NCBI GenBank assembly: GCA_039822005.1
Contig: JBCBMZ010000009.1
Coordinates: 1 to 64,000, forward strand
Direction: 5' to 3'
DNA: 64,000 nt
Source: JBCBDX01 sp039822005
GTDB taxonomy: Bacteria; Pseudomonadota; Alphaproteobacteria; Rhizobiales; Rhizobiaceae
A program made the position numbers and the translations under genes. Below are positions 44,552 to 53,597 of this stretch, piece by piece; position 1 is the first letter of the stretch; each line of letters opens with the position of its first letter. The notes beneath the pieces were generated by a model, which was given only the letters and a program-made list of their open reading frames with translations, was not told the origin of the DNA and did no database searches.

Positions 44552-45750
44552 GCGCGGTCTGGCTCCACATCATCGGTATTGGTGAAGATGGCTTGGATGG
44601 CCTGTCGCCGAAAGCATGTTCGTTGGTGAATGGGGCGGAAGTGATCATTGGTGGCGACCGTCACCATGCGCTAGCTGAAAACACAGCAGCGCAGCGGATT
44701 GCTTGGCCATCGCCTTTCGATGCCATGATCGATGTCATCCGCGCCCAGAAGGGCAAGCGCGTCGTCGTGCTCGTCACCGGTGATCCGCTATGGTATTCCG
44801 TGGGCGCACGTATTTTGAAGTCTATCAACCGGGAAGAAATCCAGTTCCATCCCCAGCTGTCTGCGTTTCAGTGGGCAGCGGCGCGTATGGGTTGGTCACT
44901 TGCTGATGTTGAAACGCTTACGGTGCATGGCCGAGCCGTCGAGCAGATTGTCCCATGTTTCGCGCCGCGCTCCCGCCTTTTGGTTTTAACCAAGGATCGG
45001 ACCTCAGTCACCGATATAGCGGCGTTGTTGCGCGCGCGGGGCTATGCCAGATCGTCCTTGACCGCGCTGGCGGCTTTGGGCGGGCCCGACGAACAACGCA
45101 TCGATATGACGGCAATGACCGCCCATGAAGAGGTGCCTGATTTCCACACTTTAGCCGTGGAATGTGTCGCGTCGGCTGATGCCCAGATATTGTCTCGCAC
45201 CGGTTTGCCCGACGATGCTTTTGTTCATGACGGAAAAATGACCAAACGGACGGCCCGCGCGCTGGCGCTTGCCAAGCTTGTGCCGCTGCGGGGCCAGCTG
45301 CTGTGGGACATTGGCTGTGGTTGTGGTTCTATTACCATTGAATGGATGCGCGGTGCGCCTGAAGCAAAGGCAATTGGTTTTGAACCCAAGGCGGATCGCC
45401 GGGCGATGGCGACACAAAATGCCATGACGCTTGGAACGCCAAAAATACAACTCATCGACGGAACGGCACCGGCCTGTTTGGCCGGGCAGCCAGCACCGGA
45501 CGCGGTCTTTATTGGCGGTGGCTTGGAGATGGAGACGGTCGACATTGCGGTGAACGCGCTCAAGCCTTTCGGTCGACTCGTTGCCCATGCAGTGACGCTG
45601 GAGAGTGAAGCGGTGCTTCTTGCAGCTTTTGATGAGCATGGGGGCGAGTTGCAACGCATCGCGGTTGAAACAGCTGCGCCGGTTGGGCCGTTCCATGGCT
45701 GGAAGCCGTCGATGCCGGTCACGCAATGGTTTTGGGAAAAGCGGCCATGA
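44548..45750 (+). CDS. cobL: CobL, precorrin-6Y C5,15-methyltransferase (decarboxylating), 400 aa
   Basis: An N-terminal tetrapyrrole methylase (IIGIGEDGLDGL, VLVTGDPLWYSVG) is joined to a C-terminal class I methyltransferase (DIGCGCG at 254-260), the two-domain form equal to CbiE plus CbiT. It methylates C5 and C15 and removes the C12 acetate carboxylate. Its ATG overlaps the cobH stop and its own stop overlaps cobI. Confidence 0.95.
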   Translation: MSAVWLHIIGIGEDGLDGLSPKACSLVNGAEVIIGGDRHHALAENTAAQRIAWPSPFDAMIDVIRAQKGKRVVVLVTGDPLWYSVGARILKSINREEIQFHPQLSAFQWAAARMGWSLADVETLTVHGRAVEQIVPCFAPRSRLLVLTKDRTSVTDIAALLRARGYARSSLTALAALGGPDEQRIDMTAMTAHEEVPDFHTLAVECVASADAQILSRTGLPDDAFVHDGKMTKRTARALALAKLVPLRGQLLWDIGCGCGSITIEWMRGAPEAKAIGFEPKADRRAMATQNAMTLGTPKIQLIDGTAPACLAGQPAPDAVFIGGGLEMETVDIAVNALKPFGRLVAHAVTLESEAVLLAAFDEHGGELQRIAVETAAPVGPFHGWKPSMPVTQWFWEKRP

Positions 45751-46463
45751 TAAAACCGGGCACGCTCTATGGCGTGGGCGTTGGGCCCGGCGCGCCTGAT
45801 CTCATCACATTGCGGGCGTTTCGCCTGATTACCGGTGCGTCGGTCATTGCCTATCCTGCCCCTGACAGTGGCCAGAGTTTCGCCCGTTCCATTGTCGCCG
45901 ATATGCTTCATCCGGGTAAAATGGAAATCCCGATCATCATCCCCATGCGCACGGAACGTTATCCTGCGGCGGAGATATATGACCAAGCAGCAGAGAAGAT
46001 CGCCATCGAACTTGAAGCAGGGCGGGACGTTGTCTTGCTTTGTGAGGGAGACCCGTTTTTCTACGGCTCATACATGTATGTGCATGACCGCCTGTCGTCC
46101 CGGTTTGCTTGTGAAGTCGTGCCGGGCGTCACTTCGCCGCTCGCCGGGTCAGCGGTTTTGGGTATGCCGCTGGTGTCTCGCAATGATGTGTTGACGGTCG
46201 TGCCGGCGCCCATTGATGATAAATCGTTGCGCGCGTCGATTGAAGCGTCTGATGTGACCGTGATCATGAAGCTGGGTCGACACGCCAAGCGCGTGGTCGC
46301 ACTGCTTGATGAGTTGTCATTGTTGGAAAGAGCATTTTACGCCGAACGCGTCACCATCGCCGGGGCTGAATTCACGTGCCCGCTCGTGAATTTGGGTGAA
46401 CGGGAAGTGCCTTATTTTTCGATGATCATCGTTCAACGCAAGACGCAAAGAGGCGCGGTTTGA
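45747..46463 (+). CDS. cobI: CobI, precorrin-2 C20-methyltransferase, 238 aa
   Basis: A tetrapyrrole methylase with GVGVGPGAPDLITL at the N-terminus, CEGDPFFYGSYMYVHDRL and VVPGVTSPLAGSA. It makes precorrin-3A by methylation at C20. The ATG overlaps the cobL stop (ATGA), which sets the start seven codons inside a longer open frame. Its stop overlaps the cbiG-cobJ gene. Confidence 0.94.
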   Translation: MIKPGTLYGVGVGPGAPDLITLRAFRLITGASVIAYPAPDSGQSFARSIVADMLHPGKMEIPIIIPMRTERYPAAEIYDQAAEKIAIELEAGRDVVLLCEGDPFFYGSYMYVHDRLSSRFACEVVPGVTSPLAGSAVLGMPLVSRNDVLTVVPAPIDDKSLRASIEASDVTVIMKLGRHAKRVVALLDELSLLERAFYAERVTIAGAEFTCPLVNLGEREVPYFSMIIVQRKTQRGAV

Positions 46464-48277
46464 AACGTCCATCTCCCGCTATCATTATCCTTTCGCCAAG
46501 CGCCTTGGATGTTGCCGAAAGAGTTAAGGGAGTCGTTGGTGGCGAGATCCATGCGCTTGCCGGTCGCGTGGAAAGCGGTGTTGCGATTTTGTTCGGTGAT
46601 GCAAAAGGACATGTCCAAAACCTGTTTCGCGACGGCGTGCCGATCATCGCGGTTATGGCATCGGGCGCGGTTATCCGTCTTCTCGCGCCGGTCCTTGATG
46701 ACAAGCAAAATGAGCCTCCGGTCATTGCGGTTGCCGATGATGGTAGCACGGTCGTGCCGCTGCTCGGCGGACACCAAGGTGCCAATGACATAGCTCGGAA
46801 AATTGCTGCGACATTGGGTGTTGAGGCGGCGTTCACCACTGCAGGGGATGTGCGCTTTGGGGTTGCGCTGGACGCGCCGCCAGAGGGTTATGTTTTGGCC
46901 AACCTTCAGGATGCCAAGTCCTTCATGGCGGATTTGGTGGCGGGTGCGAAAGTCACGCTTAAAGGCGAGGCGCCATGGCTGTCTGGATCGCAATTGCCGT
47001 TGGCCGAAGATGCTACCCACACCATCGAGGTTACCGAGAAGACCGGCAATTTTGGCGCGCAGCACCTGGTCTATCACCCGCAGTATCTTGCCCTTGGCAT
47101 CGGCTGCGAACGCGGTGTTTCATTCGATGAAGTTCAAAGATTGATTCAACAAATTCTGACGGAAAATAACCTTTCAAAAGAATCGGTTGGCTGTGTGTGT
47201 TCAATCGACCTGAAGGCGGATGAGGCTGCCATCAACGATGTGTCGCGATGGCTGGGCGTACCGTTTTGTTTGTTTGATGCGGCGACTTTGGAAGCACAAA
47301 CACCGCGGCTTGCGACACCCTCCGACATTGTGTTCAAGGAAGTGGGGTGCCACGGTGTAGCGGAAGGCGCAGCTCTCGCAGCGGTCGGCAAACATGGTGC
47401 GTTGATCGTTACCAAAAAGAAGTCGGCTCGTGCGACTGTTGCTATCGCCCGAGCGCCGTCGCCATTTGTAATAGCCGATTTACCCGGACGGGCGCGGGGC
47501 ACTCTTTTTGTTGTGGGCATCGGACCGGGCAGTGCGGCTTGGCGTTCACCGGAAGTGACACGTATGATCACGGAGGCGACCGATCTGGTGGGATATTCAC
47601 TCTATCTGGATTTGGTCGATGGGATTTCTGAGGGAAAAATCCGCCATGACTTTGATCTGGGCAAGGAAGAAGACCGCGTGCGCCATGCCATGGAATTGGC
47701 GGGGACGGGCAAAACGGTTGCGCTCGTTTGCTCGGGTGACGCCGGTATTTATGCCATGGCCACACTGGTCTACGAGCTTATTGCCAAAAATGGCGTCAGT
47801 AATTCTGCCAAGCGAATTGAGGTGATCAACGCACCTGGCATTTCGGCCTTACAAGGGGCGGCGGCACGGGCGGGTGCGCCTTTGGGGCACGATTTTTGCA
47901 CCATCTCGCTCTCCGACCTGCTAACGCCCTGGGATGATATTCAACGTCGTGTACGTGCTGCCGGTGAGGGCGATTTCGTGATCGCCTTTTATAATCCGGT
48001 TTCCAAGAAGCGACGCACGCAATTGGCATGGGCACGCGATGAGTTGTTAAACCACCGTCCTGCCGATACGCCCGTTGTGCTGGCCTCCAATTTGGGTCGC
48101 GAAGGGGAGAAGGTGCGGGTGGTGCCGCTCAGCGAACTTAAGGTGGATGATGTCGATATGCTGACCGTAGTGATCGTTGGGTCTTCAGACAGTAAGACTG
48201 TCCAGACCGGTGACGGTCGGCAGTGGGTTTACACGCCGCGTGGCTACAGCGGTAAAATGGGCACGAGGATGCAATGA
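46460..48277 (+). CDS. cobJ: CbiG-CobJ fusion: CbiG domains with precorrin-3B C17-methyltransferase, 605 aa
   Basis: Residues 45-130 are a CbiG N-terminal domain (AVMASGAVIRLLAPVL, VPLLGGHQGANDIA), and about 208-330 are a CbiG-C/CobE-like domain (LALGIGCERGVS). Residues 347-605 are the methylase CobJ (VVGIGPGS at 352-359, CSGDAGIYAMA). CobJ methylates C17 with ring contraction. CbiG opens the lactone in the anaerobic route; CobE is its aerobic C-terminal relative. The fusion puts both in one chain. It is coupled by 4-base overlaps to cobI and cobM. Confidence 0.93.
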   Translation: MKRPSPAIIILSPSALDVAERVKGVVGGEIHALAGRVESGVAILFGDAKGHVQNLFRDGVPIIAVMASGAVIRLLAPVLDDKQNEPPVIAVADDGSTVVPLLGGHQGANDIARKIAATLGVEAAFTTAGDVRFGVALDAPPEGYVLANLQDAKSFMADLVAGAKVTLKGEAPWLSGSQLPLAEDATHTIEVTEKTGNFGAQHLVYHPQYLALGIGCERGVSFDEVQRLIQQILTENNLSKESVGCVCSIDLKADEAAINDVSRWLGVPFCLFDAATLEAQTPRLATPSDIVFKEVGCHGVAEGAALAAVGKHGALIVTKKKSARATVAIARAPSPFVIADLPGRARGTLFVVGIGPGSAAWRSPEVTRMITEATDLVGYSLYLDLVDGISEGKIRHDFDLGKEEDRVRHAMELAGTGKTVALVCSGDAGIYAMATLVYELIAKNGVSNSAKRIEVINAPGISALQGAAARAGAPLGHDFCTISLSDLLTPWDDIQRRVRAAGEGDFVIAFYNPVSKKRRTQLAWARDELLNHRPADTPVVLASNLGREGEKVRVVPLSELKVDDVDMLTVVIVGSSDSKTVQTGDGRQWVYTPRGYSGKMGTRMQ

Positions 48278-49050
48278 CAGTACACTTTATTGGCGCCGGA
48301 CCGGGCGCGCCTGATCTGATTACCGTGCGGGGCCTTCGCTTGATCGAGCGCTGCCCCGTGTGTCTTTATGCAGGTTCCTTGGTGCCGGAAGAAATTGTCA
48401 AAGCAGCGCCGGTCGATGCATTAGTCATGGACACTGCTCCGATGCATCTGGATGAAATCATGGAGGTGATCGAACAGGCGCACGAGGATGGCAAAGACGT
48501 CGCGCGTGTGCATTCCGGTGATCCATCCATTTACGGTGCGGTTGCAGAACAAATGCGCCGATTGAAAGCCGTTGGCGTAGACTATGACGTGACACCCGGG
48601 GTGCCTGCTTTTGCTGCTGCTGCCGCGCAATTGAAGGCGGAACTTACCTTGCCGGAAATTGCCCAAACTGTGATCGCTACACGCACCGGTATGAAAGCCT
48701 CATCCATGCCCGATGGTGAGCAACTGGAGATTTTGGGTCAATCCAAGGCGACCTTGGCGATCCATCTGTCCATCCGCAACCTCGATTATATTTTCAACGC
48801 ATTGGAACCGTATTATGGTGCCGACTGTCCCGTTGTGATTGCCTACCGCGCCACCTGGCCTGATGAGCAATATATCAGAACGACGCTCGCTGAGATGAAG
48901 CACGAAGTGCGAAAAGCCAAGATCACCCGTACCGCATTGGTGTTGGTGGGAAAGGTCTTTGGTGACGTGTCGTTTAGAGACAGTGATTTGTACAATGCGG
49001 ACTTTAGCCACGTGCTACGCAATGCCGGAAAGAAGGCGCAGCGGGTTTAA
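48274..49050 (+). CDS. cobM: CobM, precorrin-4 C11-methyltransferase, 258 aa
   Basis: A tetrapyrrole methylase with FIGAGPGAPDLITVRG, VHSGDPSIYGAVAEQM and TPGVPAFAAAAAQL. It adds a methyl group at C11. The ATG overlaps the preceding stop (ATGA), and it ends the run of six coupled genes that began with the DUF6732-like gene and cbiX. Confidence 0.94.
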   Translation: MTVHFIGAGPGAPDLITVRGLRLIERCPVCLYAGSLVPEEIVKAAPVDALVMDTAPMHLDEIMEVIEQAHEDGKDVARVHSGDPSIYGAVAEQMRRLKAVGVDYDVTPGVPAFAAAAAQLKAELTLPEIAQTVIATRTGMKASSMPDGEQLEILGQSKATLAIHLSIRNLDYIFNALEPYYGADCPVVIAYRATWPDEQYIRTTLAEMKHEVRKAKITRTALVLVGKVFGDVSFRDSDLYNADFSHVLRNAGKKAQRV

Positions 49051-49156
49051 CGTCTTCGCCTGTTATAGTAACAATTGAAAATATTTCGTGAAAAGCCGTT
49101 TTCCGGCCATTTTTCCGTTCAACTTATCGCTGACTTGCTCAATCGGAGACAATCTA

Positions 49157-50839
49157 ATGACACGTATGCTCATTGCGGCGCTTTTGACGTCCGCGGCTTG
49201 CCCCATGGCCTTGGCGGCAACCTTTGAACCAGACAGTAAAATCGACGCGGTAACGGTTTATCCGTCCGGTGCGCAGGTTACCCGGATTTCGGCCCTCGAT
49301 CTAAGTGCGGGCGACCATACGATTATTATTGATGATTTGCCGGCCAGCATTGATCCGGCCAGCGTTCGTGTGTCCGGCGTTGCAGGCGCTGAACTTGCCA
49401 TTGGTGGCGTCGATGTACGATCCCAGATTTTGGAAAGCGGCGGGACGGACGCCGAGCGACAACGCCTGGAAGAACGTTTGGAAGAACTCGACGATCTCAC
49501 GAACACGTTGCGGCAAGAGAAAGCAGACATCGACCTTCGTCGTAACCTCATGCAAACGTTGGTTAGCCGATCGGGTATGAAAGGCACCGAGCCATCGGAT
49601 ATTTCAGGTGACACTCTGTCCCAAACACTGAGTGTGGTTGCTGAAGAGCTTTCAGACCTCAACAAGCTGAGCACCGAAACAAGGGCGATGCAGCGTCGCA
49701 CACAAAAGGAGATTGACCGTGTGCGCGCTGAGCTTTCCCTGCTTGCGCCCAAGCGCGAGCAACGCACAATCGTGGAAATTGCGGTAAGCGTTGGCGCTCA
49801 AACGGCGGCGGGATTTGACATCAAATACAATGTCCAAGAAGCGGGTTGGCGTGCGATTTATGATGCCAACCTTTCTTTGGAAGACGGCGTTAAGGATATA
49901 GATATCGGTATCAAGCGCCGCGCCTTGATCGAACAATCGACGCAGGAAAGCTGGAAAGATGTCGAGCTTGTTTTGTCGACCGCGCGCCCAACATCGGCGA
50001 CCAAGGCACCAAATTTGCAGGCAAATGCCTTGAATTTGACCGAACCGCCGACGGCCAAGTCGACGGATTTCAGTTCGCAAAGGATTGGGACCGGGCTTCG
50101 GTTAGAGGCGGGCAATTCCGACGCAGCTGTTGTAATGGAACGTGCCGCTGCGCCTGCACCTGTGGAGCAATTGGAAGTGGCGGTTGAGCGAGTGGCCGCT
50201 ATGAATACCGGTGGCTTCAATGCAAGCTTCAAGATTGCCGATCGAGTAACGGTCGCGAACACAAATGAAGCCAAGTCTGTTCTTTTAGGTGTTGATTCAT
50301 GGTCGGTGGACGTCAGTGCGCTGAGTGTTCCACGCCTTGATCCGACAGCTTATTTGATGGCGGAATTTGAACTTGGTGGCGAACTCACCTATCTGCCCGG
50401 CGCTGTTTTATTAAACCGTGACGGAACCTATATTGGCCGTGGCCAGATGCCACTTTTGGCGCCAGGCAAAACGCACCAACTCGGTTTTGGCAATGATGAT
50501 TACGTGACTGTTGAGCGTATCGAACGCGACCGCAAATCAGGCGACTCCGGTGTTTTTTACTCTTCCAAAGTTGAGACCCGCGATGCCGACATTGTTGTCG
50601 TCAACAATCATGACTTCGTGGTGCCCGTGCGAATCATCGATCGTATGCCGGTCAGCGATCATGAGGACATTCAGATTGAAGGTTTGCGAAACAACACACC
50701 GCCGTCGCAAAAAGATGTCGACGGAAAACGGGGTGTGATGGCGTTTGACTATGACCTTCAGGCCGGTGAGGAGAAAAAAATTCGCATTGGGTATAAGGTC
50801 ACCTGGCCAAGCGACATGAAGATGACCCGGCTTCCATAA
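49157..50839 (+). CDS. Secreted DUF4139 (mucoidy-inhibitor MuiA-like) protein, 560 aa
   Basis: A signal peptide (MTRMLIAALLTSAACPMALA) is followed by a DUF4140-type N-terminal domain (VTVYPSGAQVTRISALDLSAG), a coiled coil of about 80 residues (from QRLEERLEELDDLTN), and the DUF4139 beta-rich half ending in YKVTWPSD. The protein should be periplasmic or outer-surface; the function of the family is poorly defined. GGAGA lies 7 bases before the ATG. It lies between cobM and cobK without clear link to cobalamin. Confidence 0.85.
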   Translation: MTRMLIAALLTSAACPMALAATFEPDSKIDAVTVYPSGAQVTRISALDLSAGDHTIIIDDLPASIDPASVRVSGVAGAELAIGGVDVRSQILESGGTDAERQRLEERLEELDDLTNTLRQEKADIDLRRNLMQTLVSRSGMKGTEPSDISGDTLSQTLSVVAEELSDLNKLSTETRAMQRRTQKEIDRVRAELSLLAPKREQRTIVEIAVSVGAQTAAGFDIKYNVQEAGWRAIYDANLSLEDGVKDIDIGIKRRALIEQSTQESWKDVELVLSTARPTSATKAPNLQANALNLTEPPTAKSTDFSSQRIGTGLRLEAGNSDAAVVMERAAAPAPVEQLEVAVERVAAMNTGGFNASFKIADRVTVANTNEAKSVLLGVDSWSVDVSALSVPRLDPTAYLMAEFELGGELTYLPGAVLLNRDGTYIGRGQMPLLAPGKTHQLGFGNDDYVTVERIERDRKSGDSGVFYSSKVETRDADIVVVNNHDFVVPVRIIDRMPVSDHEDIQIEGLRNNTPPSQKDVDGKRGVMAFDYDLQAGEEKKIRIGYKVTWPSDMKMTRLP

Positions 50840-50858
50840 ACGATAACGTGCAAATTGC

Positions 50859-50888
50859 GGCCTCGTTTTCAAGTCGAAGAACGGGGCC
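50859..50888. terminator. Hairpin between the convergent DUF4139 and cobK genes
   Basis: GGCCTCGTT and AACGGGGCC pair with one G-U, flanked by GCAAA and TTTGC that can extend the stem. It lies 20 bases after the DUF4139 stop and covers the last codons of cobK on the other strand, so it may stop transcripts from both sides. Confidence 0.4.
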
Positions 50889-51558
50889 TTTGCACCATAA
50901 TAACCGGCATGCCCAAAGCCCGCGCTGCCTTGATCTTTGCATAAGCACCATCGCCACCGGAGTTGCGGCACACAATATGTGTGATGGCATATGATGTCAG
51001 CATGCGCGCTTCTTCGTCCACATCCGGCGATGGTCTGCCTGTTATCCAATCATCGACGATCCCTTCCAATCCTGCGGCCGGGCCATCTACCGTTCGGGCG
51101 ATCAGCGTTGCATGGCCAAGGTTTTCAAATACGGATAAATGTTGAGATCCTATGGCGAGAAGGACCGTAGCGCCGACTGGTATTTTTTCGCGTGCTTCTT
51201 TCAGGCTGGCAACTTCGATCCACATGTCGCCGGGTTTCCTTGCCCAAGGAGCTCGTGCATGCACCGCCAAAGGAGTGCCCGTTTCCCGACAAGCCTGAAC
51301 GGCATTGGCGCTGATCTGTTCGGCAAAAGGGTGCGTAGCGTCAATGACTTTCGAAATGCGTTGCGCGCGCAGAAACTCACACAGGCCTTTGACGCCGCCA
51401 AATCCACCGATACGCACTGCACCTGCGACCGGTTTCGGCTCTTTTGTCCGGCCCGCCAGCGAAGTGATGACGGCATTGTTTCCGTGCCGCCCAACGAGTT
51501 TTTCGGCCAGCCGCGTGGCTTCTTTCGTGCCGCCGAGAATGAGAATTTTTTCAGTCAT
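50869..51558 (-). CDS. cobK: CobK, precorrin-6A reductase, 229 aa
   Basis: A CobK/CbiJ reductase: ILGGTKEATRLAEKL at the N-terminus, DATHPFAEQISANAVQAC in the middle and NSGGDGAYAKIKAARALGMPV near the end. It reduces precorrin-6A with NADPH. The start ATG overlaps the end of cbiD by 8 bases, so the two are coupled on the minus strand. Confidence 0.94.
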   Translation of the reverse strand: MTEKILILGGTKEATRLAEKLVGRHGNNAVITSLAGRTKEPKPVAGAVRIGGFGGVKGLCEFLRAQRISKVIDATHPFAEQISANAVQACRETGTPLAVHARAPWARKPGDMWIEVASLKEAREKIPVGATVLLAIGSQHLSVFENLGHATLIARTVDGPAAGLEGIVDDWITGRPSPDVDEEARMLTSYAITHIVCRNSGGDGAYAKIKAARALGMPVIMVQRPRSST

Positions 51559-52687
51559 TGCTGGAAGACTTTGATAATATTTCACCGCTACGACTGACTA
51601 CGACAATGACCACATGAACGTCCTGTTGTTTAACGACTTCATGTGCGACTTGAGCTGCCTTCAGGGCGATTTGATTTGCCAGGTTGATGTTATTTTCCCT
51701 CGCAATTTCAAGCGCTTCCTTGGCTGTATTGGCATTTTGAATCGCCATGCTCATGTTTTGATTCATGCCCTCATCGCGCGCCATATCCGCCAAAAAGGTC
51801 ATGTCCACCTGGCTGCGCGATGAATGGAGGTCAAGGTAACCCTGCGCAAGTTTGGTGATCTTGGCAAAGCCGCCAGCGATCGTGAGTTTTGGGATTGGGT
51901 GGGTGCGTAGATATTTTAAAAGCCCGCCCGCAAAATCGCCCATATCGATCAGGGCGATTTCCGGTGGTTCAAAGGTGCGAACAAGGGTCGCCTCTGAGGT
52001 TGATCCGGTGGCAGCAAACACCTCTTTCAAGCCTGCTGCACGCGCCACATCGATGCCGCGGTGAATTGAGTGGATCCAGGCTGCGCAGGAAAAAGGATGC
52101 ACCACCCCGGTTGTGCCGAGGATCGAAATTCCGCCCACAATGCCAAGACGCGGGTTCCATGTTTTTTGTGCAAGCGCTTCGCCGCCTGGCACGGAAATTG
52201 TCACCTCGAAGTCTGGCGCAATCGCGTGTTTTTCAGCCAGCTCGTTGATGACTTGGGTTATCATTTGGCGCGGGACGGGATTGATGGCCGGTTCGCCAGG
52301 TTCAATCGGCAGGCCTTTTTTGGTGACCATCCCCACGCCAATGCCCGCTTTGAAAATGACACCTGCGCCGGGTTCGGCATGCTGTATGCGCGACATCACC
52401 ATCGCTCCATGGGTGACATCGGGATCATCGCCCGCGTCCTTGATGATGCCGGCTTCCGCGAAAGTACCGGGATGCTCTTCATGGGCCAGGGCAAAGCTTG
52501 GTGTTTCGCCTTTTGGCAATGTGATCGAAACGGGATCGGGAAAACGACCAGTCAACAATGCTGTCAACGCGGCCTTGGTCGCGGCTGTGGCGCAAGCGCC
52601 GGTTGTCCAACCCCGACGTAAGGGTTTATCCGGCTTTCGCAATCCGGCATCATCTTCGTCGGAATCAGGTGGTGTCGGTTGCATCAT
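51551..52687 (-). CDS. cbiD: CbiD, cobalt-precorrin-5B C1-methyltransferase, 378 aa
   Basis: The signature RRGWTTGACATAATKAAL and later GGISILGTTGVVHPFS identify CbiD. In the anaerobic route it methylates C1 of cobalt-precorrin-5B; aerobic organisms usually use CobF instead, and no cobF is seen here. The gene is divergent from cobA with only 48 bases between starts, so their promoters overlap. The N-terminus is acidic for about 20 residues before the signature. Confidence 0.94.
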   Translation of the reverse strand: MMQPTPPDSDEDDAGLRKPDKPLRRGWTTGACATAATKAALTALLTGRFPDPVSITLPKGETPSFALAHEEHPGTFAEAGIIKDAGDDPDVTHGAMVMSRIQHAEPGAGVIFKAGIGVGMVTKKGLPIEPGEPAINPVPRQMITQVINELAEKHAIAPDFEVTISVPGGEALAQKTWNPRLGIVGGISILGTTGVVHPFSCAAWIHSIHRGIDVARAAGLKEVFAATGSTSEATLVRTFEPPEIALIDMGDFAGGLLKYLRTHPIPKLTIAGGFAKITKLAQGYLDLHSSRSQVDMTFLADMARDEGMNQNMSMAIQNANTAKEALEIARENNINLANQIALKAAQVAHEVVKQQDVHVVIVVVSRSGEILSKSSSND

Positions 52688-52735
52688 CCTTGCCTTATAG
52701 TCGAGCGCTGAACGGATCGGAAGAAGTCAAACCCA

Positions 52736-53596
52736 GTGAGCGGAACGTCGGACATATTTGCTGGCAAAGGTGCCATGCCGGATTTTTCAACTGGTCATGT
52801 TTGGCTGGTTGGAGCCGGGCCGGGTGACCCGGGTCTGCTGACGCTCAATGCTGTCCATGCGCTTCAGCATGCGGACGTCATCGTTTATGACGCTTTGGTG
52901 GATGAGGCATGCCTCTCGTTTGCCGGACCGCAGGCAGCGCTGGAATATGCTGGCAAGCGCGGCGGCAAACCGTCACCCAAGCAACGTGATATTTCACTGC
53001 GTCTTGTTGATCTGGCGCGTGAGGGCAAAAGGGTTTTGCGGCTCAAAGGTGGCGATCCTTTTGTTTTTGGTCGCGGTGCTGAGGAAGCGCTCACTTTGGT
53101 CGCGCATGGAATACCGTTTCGGATTGTGCCTGGTGTCACGGCCGGGATAGGCGGGTTGGCCTATGCCGGTATTCCTGCCACGCATCGCGATACCAACCAT
53201 TGTGTGACGTTTTTAACAGGCCATGATGCGGGCGGATTGGTACCGGGCGCGGTGGATTGGCACAGTGTCGCCAAGGGTTCACCCGTGCTTGTTATGTATA
53301 TGGCAGTCAAACACATTGGGCCAATTGTTGAAAAACTCTTGTCCGCCGGACGCAAGGCGCATGAACCGCTGGCTTTTGTCAGTCGTGCGGCAACGCCGAA
53401 GCAGCGGGTTGTCCAAAGTACATTGAGCGCTGCGGTCAAAGACGCTGAGGATTTTGAGGTCAAAGCGCCCGCCATTGTCGTGTTGGGCGATGTCGTGACG
53501 TTGCGTGGCGGGCTCGATTGGTGGGGTGCGCTGACTGAGGGCAAAGTGCTCGACCCCGATCCTTTAGGCAGCCGGATCAAAGACGAGGCCGTTTGA
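52736..53596 (+). CDS. cobA: CobA, uroporphyrinogen-III C-methyltransferase (SUMT), 286 aa
   Basis: A tetrapyrrole methylase with VWLVGAGPGDPGLLTL near residue 22, RLKGGDPFVFGRGAEE and VPGVTAGIGGLAYAGIP. It methylates uroporphyrinogen III at C2 and C7 to give precorrin-2. The length is that of a single-domain SUMT without the CysG reductase half. The GTG start lies after a GGAAG; an ATG 39 bases downstream after AAAGG is a possible alternative. cobB starts 1 base after its stop. Confidence 0.94.
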   Translation: MSGTSDIFAGKGAMPDFSTGHVWLVGAGPGDPGLLTLNAVHALQHADVIVYDALVDEACLSFAGPQAALEYAGKRGGKPSPKQRDISLRLVDLAREGKRVLRLKGGDPFVFGRGAEEALTLVAHGIPFRIVPGVTAGIGGLAYAGIPATHRDTNHCVTFLTGHDAGGLVPGAVDWHSVAKGSPVLVMYMAVKHIGPIVEKLLSAGRKAHEPLAFVSRAATPKQRVVQSTLSAAVKDAEDFEVKAPAIVVLGDVVTLRGGLDWWGALTEGKVLDPDPLGSRIKDEAV

Positions 53597-53597
53597 T